Assembly: GCA_003008705.1 (NCBI GenBank)
Contig: PDUO01000128.1
Coordinates: 8,754 to 54,769, forward strand
Source: Pezicula radicicola
Taxonomy: Eukaryota; Ascomycota; Leotiomycetes; Helotiales; Dermateaceae
DNA: 46,016 nucleotides
Direction: 5' to 3'
Below the pieces are notes generated by a model. That model worked only from the letters and a program-made list of their open reading frames with translations. It had not been told where the DNA came from and made no database searches. Shown here one piece after another: positions 1 through 9,430 of the stretch. The stretch's first letter is position 1; each line of letters starts with the position of its first letter. The position numbers and the translations under genes are program-made.

Positions 1-1890
1 AGCCCCTATATCTTATAACTACCTTATTCTACTACTACTAAAATTAAATCAACCTAGCCCTGGGTTAGTTAAGTAATAAGAGATAGGGTTAATCAAGCTT
101 ATAAGATTCTTATAATAATATAGTCCTTAAACTTAAGAGCTAAGTTAAACTAGACTCTAAGCTATTTAATAGTTCTAGCTAGAGAGACTATTTCTCTATT
201 AGGTAGGGTAAGGATAGTAGTATTAGATCCTTTTACTTTAGTAAAGTATAAAAGTTCTATTTTTACTAGATTAAATTAGATAGTATTTATAGCTCTAAGG
301 TTATAAAGAAGTTTAGCTTCTCTTTCTAAGATCTTAATATTCTTTTTAAGGCTTATTAATACTATGATAAGAGTAATATTATCTATATAGGATAAGAACT
401 TAATGTTTCAAGACTAGAATAGGTCTCTTATATAGATAAGGAAGAGAATCGGTGAGATAGGGCTACCTTATAGTATCCTAATATTTATCTCACTAAACTC
501 TTCTGTTTATTTATTAAAAGAGAGTCTTAGAAGCCTATTACTTAGAAAGGAGGTAATCCAAGAGATAAGGCTAACTAGAAGGCCAAGGCTCTTAAGTATA
601 GAGAGTAACTAGTTCTTTATAATATAGTTAAATATACCTTTAATATCTAGAAAGAGTATAGATATTATATAGTTTAGCTCCTTATTAGATTTAACTTTAT
701 TAGTTAGGAGTAAATAGGTATCTATAGTTGACTTTTTAAGTCTTCCCCTAATTTAGGATAGGTAAAGGAGATTAGTAGTTTCTACTAAATATCTTAGCCT
801 CTATACTAGTATTTATTTACTAACCTTATCTAAATAATTTAGTAGGGTAATAACTCTATAGGCTTTAAGGGTTGTATAGTTTAGTTTTTTCGGTTTCTTG
901 AGGATAGCGCCTATAGCTTATTTCTAGTATATAGGGTAGTGTCCTATATAGAGTTAGGTTAAGAAGAGATCAAAGAAGACTTCTAGGATAGCCTTGTAGG
1001 TATATTATATTATATCCTGAGTAATATAGTCTAGGCCAGGGGTCTTACCCTTGATCTTTATTGAGTATATATTCCTTAGCTCTATTCTTGTAAGTAGAGG
1101 CTATTCCCATTGTTTCCGTTGGGTATAGTTTATCTACTCTGGAGGGGGAGCTATCGGAGGTGGTGGGAAGAGTATTACTCTAAAGGTAGAGTATTTACCT
1201 TGAAAACTAGACTCTAAGGAAGAGTTGGACTATATTATAGGTATTTTCTTTACCTTACTAGCTTTTGTATAGGCTATAGCTTTAAAGATACTCTTTAGGT
1301 CTTCCTTTTGAAGGAATTGATTCTAGTATTGTCTCTTTACTTACTTAATTTCAAGGAAGTAGGTATTCTTGTTCCGAAGGTAGTCTCCCTTTAAGTTAGG
1401 GTTTTAGGACATAAGTCTCTGGCTTCGTATCATCTACTTTCGTAGCTTCTTTAGCTGAGGGGACCACCAGGGCTTTGGTTTAGCTCCTAGGTTATTCCGG
1501 GGGATACTTACTATAGCTGTATTTATAATAATCTGTGTAAGTTCCTCTGTAGCTTAGTTAAGGACTAGTATTATTTAGTGATCCTGGTTAAAAGTTGTAG
1601 TAGGTATTTTATTCTATTGTACTATTCTTTTATACTCTGGGGAGTTGAGTATTGGGCTTGCTACTGTGTAAGAGTATACGAAGTTGTTGAAAAGGTCCCA
1701 GTTAGCTAACTGTGTATTAAATCTAGTATAGTTGTATTTGTCTTCGACTGTCTGTACAGAGCGTCCTTGGATTGTAAAGAGAATGCCAAGGTGGTCGGAC
1801 CCTAGATCTGGGAGGACTTGCCAGGGCTTAGGATCTTATATTGCAGCCGTTCTTAAATATATAGTAGGTTGTCCAATACATCAAAGGAGA
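1..1890 (-). mobile_element. RIP-degraded non-LTR (LINE, Tad/I-like) retrotransposon, endonuclease and reverse transcriptase remnants
   Basis: Read on the minus strand, the block has the order of a LINE ORF2. An APE-type endonuclease end is seen first: the residues LPDLGSDHLGIL are encoded near 1770-1810, with the SDH triad at 1791-1799. A linker containing FNTQLANWDLF follows. Reverse transcriptase motifs come last: GSPISPILFLIYIRDLF near 418-470, then YIDNITLI with YIDN at 378-389. LINE reverse transcriptases normally have FADD or YxDD at this site, so the second Asp is now Asn, a G-to-A change typical of RIP. TAG and TAA stops interrupt every frame. The 5' part of the element ends near 1885-1900, where a transporter pseudogene begins. 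The 3' end lies outside the window. It is inactive. The clade (Tad versus I) is not certain. Confidence 0.8.
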
Positions 1891-1899
1891 CCATGCTGA

Positions 1900-2497
1900 A
1901 TATATATACAGGAAGGGCACGGTTTCGAATTTACGGTCTTTGTAAGTTTTGGTGCCTTTTACTTTTCGTTCGCTACGACTATAACACCGGCTTTTTCTAT
2001 AAGCTCAAGCTATGCTAGTATCGCAGAATTCGACAATGCAATGGGACTTCTGTTTCTTATATAGTCGTTCCTCTTCCTCTTATTTGCTATAACTGCAATA
2101 AGGACAAATATAGTCCTTCTTAGGACATTCATTTCAGTGGCAATAACTGCGGTACTCGTATCCGCATCTTATTTTACGGCAGCTATAAACGATAACATCG
2201 CAGTAATGAATCTTCAAAAGGTATTAACTCAATGTCTTGCTATGCAACCTTCAGAATAATAACAAAATTCTCTAGGCTGCTGGAGTCTTCCTTATACTTG
2301 GAGCTTTTGGTGGGTGGTATAGCGTTGCACGCTCTCTATTTGAAGGCCATGGGCTGGGATGGAACCTACCGTTAGGAGATCTTGGCGAGTCAGGAGAAAT
2401 TTCAACACCTTCCATCTTCTCTGCACGTATCAAAGCGCAAAGTCAAGTCTCCAGTGAAGTTCCAAAAATCAATATAGACTTCCCATCAAAAATATAA
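1900..2497 (+). pseudogene. GPR1/FUN34/YaaH (acetate/ammonium) transporter, 3' fragment with one nonsense codon
   Basis: Two exons read as the C-terminal two-thirds of a GPR1/FUN34/YaaH membrane protein. Exon A (to 2220) gives FVSFGAFYFSFATTITPAF, a helix ending near AIRTNIVLLRTF, and MNLQK. A 55-nt GT..AG intron (2221-2275) keeps the frame. Exon B gives AAGVFLILGAFGGWYSVA and the family-typical LPLGDLG before a stop at 2495-2497. Known members move acetate, ammonia or related small molecules across the plasma membrane. The only interior stop is TAG at 2062-2064, at a position that is often Trp in the family and so fits TGG->TAG. The N-terminal 90-100 residues and any start codon are missing. 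The frame is closed upstream by TGA at 1897-1899, at the boundary with the LINE. It is almost certainly non-functional. Confidence 0.75.
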
Positions 2498-2813
2498 GAA
2501 AGAAAATTTATGAAATTTAGTATTATAATTATTCTCACATAGTTATACAGAGCAAGTCATAGTACCGTTCTTAATATAACCTTCCCTATTTAACCTACAA
2601 ATATATATTTAAAACATTACTATTAGTAATTAGTACTGTACCTGTAGAAAGATAACTAAGAAAAGAGTTAGCCCTATCTATCTAGAAATATTAGGGTAAG
2701 CAATAAGCTAGTACATGGCCTTTTCCTAAAGCTATATATATTTTTACTAGTTAAGAGAACATCTTTTCTTTATTGAATATTTATAGAGTATCTCGTAGAT
2801 AAGTAGAACTTGA
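2498..2813. other. AT-rich spacer
   Basis: TA-rich sequence between the transporter and Nudix pseudogenes. I see no reading frame, repeat or RNA gene in it. The composition resembles the RIPed blocks elsewhere. Confidence 0.5.
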
Positions 2814-3308
2814 CTAACTTACCCGGCGTAAAAAAGGAGAGGATTGGTCAAATTCTGGATATCCCCGCATCTGTACTATACCATAGGCCTGGTTTTCGGA
2901 GTTGAGGCTAACGGTGTGATCGTCAACTTGCACAATGAAATGCACCTCCTGACTCTTTACGTCCTCTTCGCCTACGTATGCGGTGTAGTATACAGAGCCC
3001 ACGAAGTCAGTCACCTTGCCTACGAGGCCGGTCTCCTCCTCTAGCTCTCGCAAGGCCGTCCCGATAATAGTCTCGGTTGCAGTATCGTATTCGTACTTGC
3101 TACTTGGCACCTCCTAGGCGTTCGGATCGATAGTCTTGTTTGCGGCACGCTTAACAAGCAGCGCGTCCAAAAAGATGTAGGAAGACGTGTATATAAAATT
3201 GTAATCCTTGAAACGGCCGGGGTGGCTGGTTATGTATTCCTTGGCTGTTACATTGTAAGATTCGAATTTGCGTTCGCTGGTGTCGATTTCGCTAATATTG
3301 TTGTCCAT
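2814..3308 (-). pseudogene. Nudix hydrolase, inactivated by RIP-type changes
   Basis: One minus-strand frame runs from ATG at 3308 to a stop at 2814, interrupted by a single TAG at 3114-3116. Downstream of that stop, residues EVPSSKYEYDTATE and then ALRELEEETGL form a Nudix box (consensus Gx5Ex7REUXEExGU). Nudix enzymes hydrolyse nucleoside diphosphates linked to another group and use the REUXEE glutamates to bind metal. The REL-EEETG part is intact. The usual Gly-Gly before the box reads Ser-Ser, and the stop sits where members typically have Trp or Gln (WEVPGGK-like context). All three changes are G->A or C->T, as in RIP. Length without the stop would be about 163 residues, within the usual single-domain size. 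Readthrough or a start after the stop would lose the N-terminal strand, so it is probably dead. Confidence 0.75.
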
Positions 3309-3528
3309 AGTGTCGGAGCAGTCTTGCGTAGATAAGAGAGCGTAGAATGACTGAAAAGATAGTAAAATTGCGCGTATATCTTCAGGTAGAAGGCCACACT
3401 CTAGGCGCCTGCTGGTGCTAGCAAAGTTGGGATTTAGTAGGGGGCGTATATAGCGGTAAATGGCATTGTTATTCCGATTAAGTTTTTTAAGTTATTATAC
3501 TACTCAACCACCTATAATTAAACTTCGT

Positions 3529-4019
3529 TGTAACAACGAAATAGATTAGAAAACTAATTTTATATCTATAATCTATAACTTATTTTATAGTTATCTAGCT
3601 AGTACACGCTCGAAGAGGTGTATAATATAACCTCGCGTTTAAGAAGAGGTGCCTCCTACTAATAGAGAAGGCTTTCTAGCTCCTTATATATAGAAGAGCT
3701 AAGTTTAAATAGCTAATAATAGAGGCTTAGTTGTTGGAGATTTTTAGAGGATTAAATAAATATAATATTCTTATATATAAAAAAGTTATATATAAAGTTC
3801 TTAGTAAGGATTATAATATTAATAATAATTTTTTAAAGTACTAAAGGCTAATAATTAAAATTAAAATTCTAAGCTTATTTATTAGTTATATTAGTAATAA
3901 GTGTTAAATTTAAATTATTATAAGACTAACTTAACTTACTTTAGGTCTAGTACTAGTTATATATACTATTATATAATTACTCTAGAGTTACTTAAGTAGT
4001 TAGAGTATTTCGTGTTACA
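3529..4019. repeat. AT-rich element with inverted ends (possible solo LTR or MITE)
   Basis: The block starts TGTAACAACGAAATA and ends with the inverse of TGTAACACGAAATA, so the two ends match over about 14 bases with one indel. TG..CA ends and a length of about 490 bp suit a solo LTR. An inverted repeat longer than a few bases would instead suit a MITE. The interior is strongly TA-rich and has no reading frame. Flanking 5-mers (TTCGT and CTAAG) do not match, so a target-site duplication is not visible. The surrounding spacers, 3309-3528 and 4020-4331, hold nothing else I recognise. Confidence 0.35.
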
Positions 4020-4331
4020 CTAAGCTAGTTATATCCGAAGGCTAAAACGGACCTAGTAAAAGAAATAGAATACTAACCTTATAGGTGTTCTATAATAGAT
4101 TCGAGAAGTACTAATTTAAAGGCAATAAACTATAAGTAGAGCTTATAAACTTTCCTAATCTAATTAGTACACTATCTCGAGCAACATGTCATTCATCTTA
4201 TCCTCTTGATTCCCACTTAATTCTCCAAGCAATAATATTCAGAAATACACGAGATGAGAACTGCTGGGAAGAAAACCTCATGTTGGTCGTCCCTATAGCA
4301 CTTATAACTATTGAAATTATTGCTAGCAGTT

Positions 4332-4743
4332 CTATTGTAAATTCACATTAGCCTTTGAATGGGTATCAATAAGGTATGAAGTGGAAACATACCCAGCTGG
4401 CGTGTATGGGGCGTAGTTGTTCGCCCCAGAATCAATATTCGTCTTGAAGGTCACTTCAGTAGGGAATGTGCAGCTTGTAGGATCGTTCCAGTCTACAGCC
4501 TGGGTCATTCCCACCGGATAACAAAGATCATCACTATCCGGCTCGTAATTTGCCTTAGCACCCGTAGGGTAGTACTGTTTTTAGATTAGCTTCGAGACTT
4601 AAAATCTAGGGAACGATGTCTAGTACCGCCTCAACAGTGTACTCAGTAACACCATGCTCAAGGCAGTTCAAGAGCAGAACTTGATCAGCCGTAGCAAACG
4701 CCAGCAGGCTCGCAAATCCTGCAACGGTAGTAGTGAAACGCAT
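4332..4743 (-). CDS. small secreted protein, 119 aa, two exons
   Basis: Exon 1 is 4743-4627 (39 codons from ATG) and exon 2 is 4574-4332. A 52-nt intron (4626-4575; donor GTACTA, branch GCTAATC, acceptor CAG) restores an open frame. Exon 1 without splicing meets a stop quickly, which supports the intron. The protein starts with a signal peptide (MRFTTTVAGFASLLAFATA) with a likely cut before DQVLLLNC. The mature part is about 100 residues with three cysteines (in LLLNCLEH, DLCYPVG and TSCTFPT). A small, secreted, little-conserved protein fits the general form of fungal apoplastic effectors or structural secreted proteins. No catalytic motif is visible and I do not recognise a named family. It sits between RIPed elements yet keeps a full reading frame. 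An unspliced frame at 4766-5065 minus, upstream, is more likely promoter or UTR. Confidence 0.6.
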
Positions 4744-5170
4744 ATTTTGAAAAGTGTTTTAGGTGTTAAGGTGTATTAATTGTAGGAAGAAGAGCCTGAG
4801 TACTAAAGACTTCAATAGTTGGGCATAGAAGAGCTTTATCATTTAAGAAAATTATCTGGGCCAGTCTGTCGGACCTAATTAGCGTGCTCATCGCAGGAAA
4901 CAAAAGCGGAATCAAATGACCCCGACCTGGCGTCTGTTCCACAGCTCTCCAGGGATGTACGAGGTTCAAGAATTTCTTACTTCCTAAGCTGAGATTATTC
5001 TTGATCACATAGTCGAGAAAATCAATAGTTTGTTGCTGATAGCAAAAAGGCTGCGCCGAAGTCATTTTTTGGAAGTGACGTGTGGGATATCAACAAACCG
5101 GCTCGAAAAGCTTCGAATTAGCTTTTTTTTTCCTTTGAGGGAAACTTGGTGGCCTGCTGAACAACGCCTC
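4744..5170. other. Spacer upstream of the small secreted gene
   Basis: Probable promoter and 5' leader of the minus-strand secreted gene. It contains a 99-codon open frame (4766-5065 minus) with no recognisable domain and an unremarkable composition. I treat that frame as chance. Confidence 0.35.
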
Positions 5171-5543
5171 AGGCCCCGCCCGGTAGAGCGCAGTGGCCTC
5201 AGTGCAGTGATCATTGAGGTTGGCTGAGATTTTTACCGATCACTTCAGTCGCCACTGAGCTCAGTGGAGAGACCTTAGTGAGATCAATAGCCTATATAAA
5301 ATCTGACTGAACCTCTCGAAGTTCAGTCGATCCTTAGCGACGCTAAATTCTTAGCGTGATACCTAAAACCCCCAACAAAACTGCAAATCGCTTATTCACT
5401 TTATTCAAGTGACTGAACTGAGCTCTACCGAGCGATCAGCCGTCCAATCTCGGTGGCAGTGACTACTGAGAGCTAAAATCTCAGTGACCACCGAGCCAGT
5501 GGCCCACTGAGACTGAGGCCACTGAGGCTACCGAGTGGGGCCT
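5171..5543. mobile_element. MITE-like element with about 60-bp imperfect terminal inverted repeats
   Basis: The left end begins AGGCCCCGCCCGGTAG and the right end, read in reverse complement, begins AGGCCCCACTCGGTAG. The two arms go on matching (AGTGGCCTCAGT, then GGT, then TGAGATTTT) for about 60 bases with small gaps. The 373-bp body has short CAGTG/CACTG and ACTGAG motifs in both orientations and no coding potential. This is the form of a non-autonomous DNA transposon. Clear target-site duplications are not seen in the immediate flanks (AACGCCTC and TATAAGCA), so the exact ends or the superfamily cannot be fixed. Confidence 0.55.
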
Positions 5544-5949
5544 TATAAGCACAAACCCGGGTAATGGCAAGCTGACATTAGCTGATAGTAAGATTCGCAG
5601 CGGAAAATATGCAAAGTAAAGTAGTATTATGTAACCAGTGTTGCCTCAGCCTGTCTTATTAGGTTACGTGCCGAGATGAGTTGTTATTCAATATTGTAAG
5701 ATCGGCAATGGCAATGCAGTATGATAGCTAAAGAACTTCTTGTGTTACCGCAGTGTTGGTCACAAGATGTCTGTATAGCCATCAGGTCAGACCTCCATCT
5801 CGTAAGTAATTGGCGGTTCGGAGACGCGTATATGAAGAGACTGCTTCCAAAGAAAATTAGGCTGTTTGAGCACAACCGCGAGAGATCACCGACTCATTTC
5901 AACGACCTGAACTTTTTCTCAATCTACGTTTCGAATTCCGATCATCGCG
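5544..5949. other. Upstream region of the cysteine-rich secreted gene
   Basis: Probable promoter and 5' leader of the gene that starts at 5950. A frame at 5721-6080 overlaps exon 1 in another phase and has no signal peptide or domain, so it is not called. Confidence 0.35.
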
Positions 5950-6775
5950 ATGCACACAATTACGAAGGCAATTGTGCCCATGGCTTTTGGACTAGCTGCC
6001 TCCCTAGTCGTAGAAAACATGGAAGCACCGCTCGATGTCGCTATTCGGGGTTACTCGCCACTGAACATAACGTCTCGTGATGTGAAATTGGACAAACGAG
6101 AGCCTGGTGGTGTGAGTTCTTGGCTCTCAGGGTGTTGTTGACAGCACTTACTAACCTTCCACCCTCGTTGGGTGTATAGGTCTTCATCTGCCAAGATATC
6201 AACTGGCAGAATTGTGGATTTGCAAAACAACCATGGAATGAGTGCATCCAGCTTACAGCTCCTTGGTACGACTAACCCCTGTACATGGTACCCCCTGGCT
6301 CTGTACAGTGTACTAAACTAGCAACAGGTTCCATAGTATTTCGGCGATTGGCCCCGACACATTCAACGCGATCGTAGCGTTCACGTAAGTTTTGTTCATT
6401 AATTATATGATGGAGCAGATCCAGAAAGTAGCTTCTTTTGAGTATAATAATAACTTTTGTTCACATTCTAGGGACTTTTCGTGCTCTTCGGAGGCAAAAT
6501 TGGCCGTGGTCAACCCCGGTTATGTATGACTCCTCTCTACAAAATGCGTAAGCGTTTGACTAACACTTTATGCGTCATAGTCCGACCTTGTCAACCAAGG
6601 ATGGAACGACGCAATCGGGAGCTTTATAGTTTACCAGATTTCAGAGGCAAATTGCCTCGAAAGCAACGACTTTTTCAATCGCCTACCTCTCGAAGACTCG
6701 ACAAATTGTGACTGGTGTTGTAATGGCTGTGATCGAAGCGGAACCGATTGCTGCCCAGATGGGGAGAGTTGCTAG
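5950..6775 (+). CDS. secreted cysteine-rich protein with knottin-like tail, 185 aa, five exons (effector candidate)
   Basis: Exons are 5950-6111, 6180-6265, 6322-6384, 6472-6523 and 6581-6775. All introns are GT..AG (68, 56, 87 and 57 nt), with donors GTGAGT, GTACGA, GTAAGT and GTATGA and clear CTAAC-type branches in introns 1, 2 and 4. The spliced frame is fully open. Residues 1-25 are a signal peptide, and a dibasic KR at 49-50 could be a Kex2 site. Residues 55-136 read like the fungal small secreted class with an F-I-C start, an ISAIGPDT turn (89-96), TDFSC, NPGYSDL (118-124) and GWNDAIGSF (128-136). This suggests two beta-gamma-crystallin-like motifs, which is inference. The tail has cysteines at 146, 164, 167, 168, 171, 178, 179 and 185, dense enough for a disulfide knot. 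No enzyme motif is present. The role is probably extracellular, possibly host- or microbe-directed. Start choice: first ATG followed by a hydrophobic core. Confidence 0.7.
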
Positions 6776-8040
6776 GCTTGTATCTTGTTGAGACCAAGAT
6801 AACACGGGTGTCTGACCGGTTATTTCTCTCAATGAGACTTTCAATATTCTAAGACATTAGGACCTATTTTTGGAGGTACTCTTCTGTTTATGTAGTTCAT
6901 TTTCTACGCCGTATTCGGCATCGTTTGGGATGCTGTAATTTCACCACTTTCGGCATTTCTCAAGGTCTTAGCACTACTACAGCATTTGTATCTAAAGCTT
7001 CCACTTTCTTTAGCTAGAATCCCCAGCGAATCAATGGCAAAATGCTTCGAATTAGTCTGAAAATACTATTTCTACTAATATAAAAAATTCCACAAATTAT
7101 ATTTTAGATAAATAACGTCTGTCCCTGCGTGGCGAGAAACCCAGTGTACCGAAAAATTAGATAAATTTCAAAATTCATAAATCGTAGTATTAATAAGAAT
7201 AGCTCGTTTACCTCTGTTACAAACTCTATGCCTCTCCAACTATCCTTCCGCTTCGTGTACTAGAAGAGTATAGGCGGGAATCGACTTACTCAAGAATCTC
7301 AATGTAAGTGTTACAAAGCTCATATAACCCTACAAGCAGTGCACAAACTTAGTCGTCTTCCCCCCAATCCTACTACAAATCACCTCTAGGGGCTGTGCTG
7401 CGACGCCGGCGAGAGGCTTCAACGCAAGCTTCTGCGATAGACCTTACTCAAGATGACACATGTATTTTCATACATCGGAGTACTTAGCATTCACTATAAA
7501 GCTGTGACTTAATCTCTGTTCTAGGTGTTGAAATAGATAAGTAGTCAAACCAAGTACTTGAAACCTCTGCATTAGTATCTTTAATATTTCTATTACTATT
7601 AATAGTCAAATGAGCGGTAGGAGAAACGAGAATATTTCGAAGCAAGTACTATTCGGCCGTAGTAGATTCCTGTTGCGAAGGCGGAGGAGGGCGATCCTCG
7701 GAGGGTGAAGTACCATTTGAAGAGGTCGGATTCGAGGGTTTCATCCGTTTATCTCTCGTCATGTCTTTGTGTCCGATCTCTCTCTCAAACTAAGATAAGA
7801 ACCTTTAGCCTGGTCGAGAATTTAACGGTAATCGTTATAAGATTTTTGTAATTGTAAGACCCAAATTCCTATCTCTAGTATTATTGTTTCCTTAACTACT
7901 ACATTAAATTTATAAAACTTAATATATAAAAACTCTAAAACTAATTATATTTATAAACGCTTCTTTTACTAATAATATAGACCTTTAATGCTTGTATAGA
8001 TTATTTCAAATGCTAAGATACAACCTTCTGCTTCAGAAGA
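6776..8040. other. Intergenic, partly AT-rich
   Basis: No gene recognised. A 37-codon minus-strand frame at 7649-7762 starts with an ATG and reads MTRDKRMKPSNPTSSN, ending in a Pro- and Ser-rich stretch. It is too short and unsupported to call. The part around 7840-7990 is TA-rich like the RIPed blocks. Confidence 0.4.
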
Positions 8041-8049
8041 GGGATAACC

Positions 8050-9400
8050 TTTTTAGAAATGTTCGCCGTTCTCTCTACGCAAGTTGCTGCCCCGCCATCT
8101 GCTAGTTCCGATCATATAACGAGGCTGTAGGATCGCGGGAATCAAGATGTATAGTATAAACGAATGTATTGAGGTAGGCAACAAGGTTAAGGGTAAGCAA
8201 AAGGTTTATTTTCAAAATTGGCAATACTTTCGCCGTAGGTTATGACTTACGATCGCCCGAGGCTTTCAAGAAGGTTATAGATGACTTCTCTTCAATAGTT
8301 GGCATGAAGTATCTAATAGCGTATTATCTTAATAACAGCAAGGCACTAATAATTTCACCATTTCTTCCTTTCTTTCCGTCACTTTCGGGAAGTTGGCGCA
8401 CAAGAAATAGCTGGTCAATAACACTACCAAGCGGCCATGGAGAAGTACCTCCCAAACTCTATATCATAAGCGGAAGTTCTCCAAAAGCCATACCTTTTAC
8501 AAGCTCGAAACTTCTTCGTTCTTTAATTAACACAATATTACACGGGTCACAGCAAGTTTAACAAGTCCTAAGATCTGAAACTTAGAAGCGAGAGCGAAGA
8601 CATTGGTATAGAGATGAAGAGAGAAGTGGGTTTCGAATTCTAAGCTGTATCTAGTAAACTGGACAAAAACACTTAACGAACCAACGGTATAAGCATTCAC
8701 AGCAATGTATTAATACACTAAGCGAGTACATATCGTCGCTATCTATATCCGCCAAACCTTAACCTTTACTCTTCCCAACTTCCACACGCGAGAAAACCCC
8801 AACAAGATACGCGACATGTACCTCCAAACCTTGAAGGCTGCGTCCGAGCTTCATTTACAGTATCACTTTTGTTTTTACACCATAGCATCATTCCACCTAT
8901 CAGAGGTTTGGGTTTTTGGCTCGCTATATGGCCTAGGACTGATATCAATTGATCGAAATTGGGATCTCTCCTGTTGCAAACGATCCCACGACGAAACAGA
9001 TACTCAACTCACGATACATAAACCTAACGTCGCAGATATGCCCTATAATTGAATATTTCGGGCTGCAAGACGCTCAAATCGTCTTGCATAGGCATTACCG
9101 ATTTGAATACTTCAAGTTCCTGGAAATCAGCAATAGCTGAGAAAATAAGATAGCTCAAATAAGACCAGTCTTCAACGGCCAGCTAAACCCAGCAGAAGCA
9201 TTTCAAACGTTCCTGTGAAACAGGCCAGCTGTAACTAGTGGAAATATTGAGGCACTCCAAGCTACCACGACAAGAGAGTCCATATACGGTATAATAATAG
9301 CAATGGCTAGTCGGACGAGATTCCATTCTCCCTGTTATACCGTGTGCAACAAGGGGCTTTTTGTACAGAGATTCAACACCCTATCCTGAGAATGCTTATT
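8050..9400 (-). pseudogene. degenerate coding remnant, unassigned
   Basis: Minus-strand frames contain protein-like runs separated by stops. Examples are FELVKGMAFGELPLMI and SVIDQLFLVRQLPESDGK at 8560-8350, and DLSVLQPEIFNYRAYL near 9090-9040. A 60-codon frame lies at 8948-8766. The plus strand also has an open stretch (8949-9140). None of these matches a family that I can name. The pattern of short coding-like stretches broken by TAG/TAA is similar to the RIPed genes nearby, so I read it as one or two decayed genes. It could also be non-coding. Confidence 0.25.
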
Positions 9401-9430
9401 ACTAAAATAAAAAAATTCAGATTTTTATTT

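Noticed and set aside
4766..5065. 99-codon minus-strand frame upstream of the small secreted gene
   Set aside because: No signal peptide, domain or good start context; lies in the probable promoter and leader.
5721..6080. 119-codon plus-strand frame overlapping exon 1 of the Cys-rich gene
   Set aside because: Different phase from a well-supported five-exon model; no signal peptide.
6523..6529. In-frame TGA as evidence that the Cys-rich gene is a pseudogene
   Set aside because: The TGA lies inside a consensus 57-nt intron (donor GTATGA, branch TGACTAAC, acceptor CATAG) whose removal joins NPGY to SDLVNQGW in frame.
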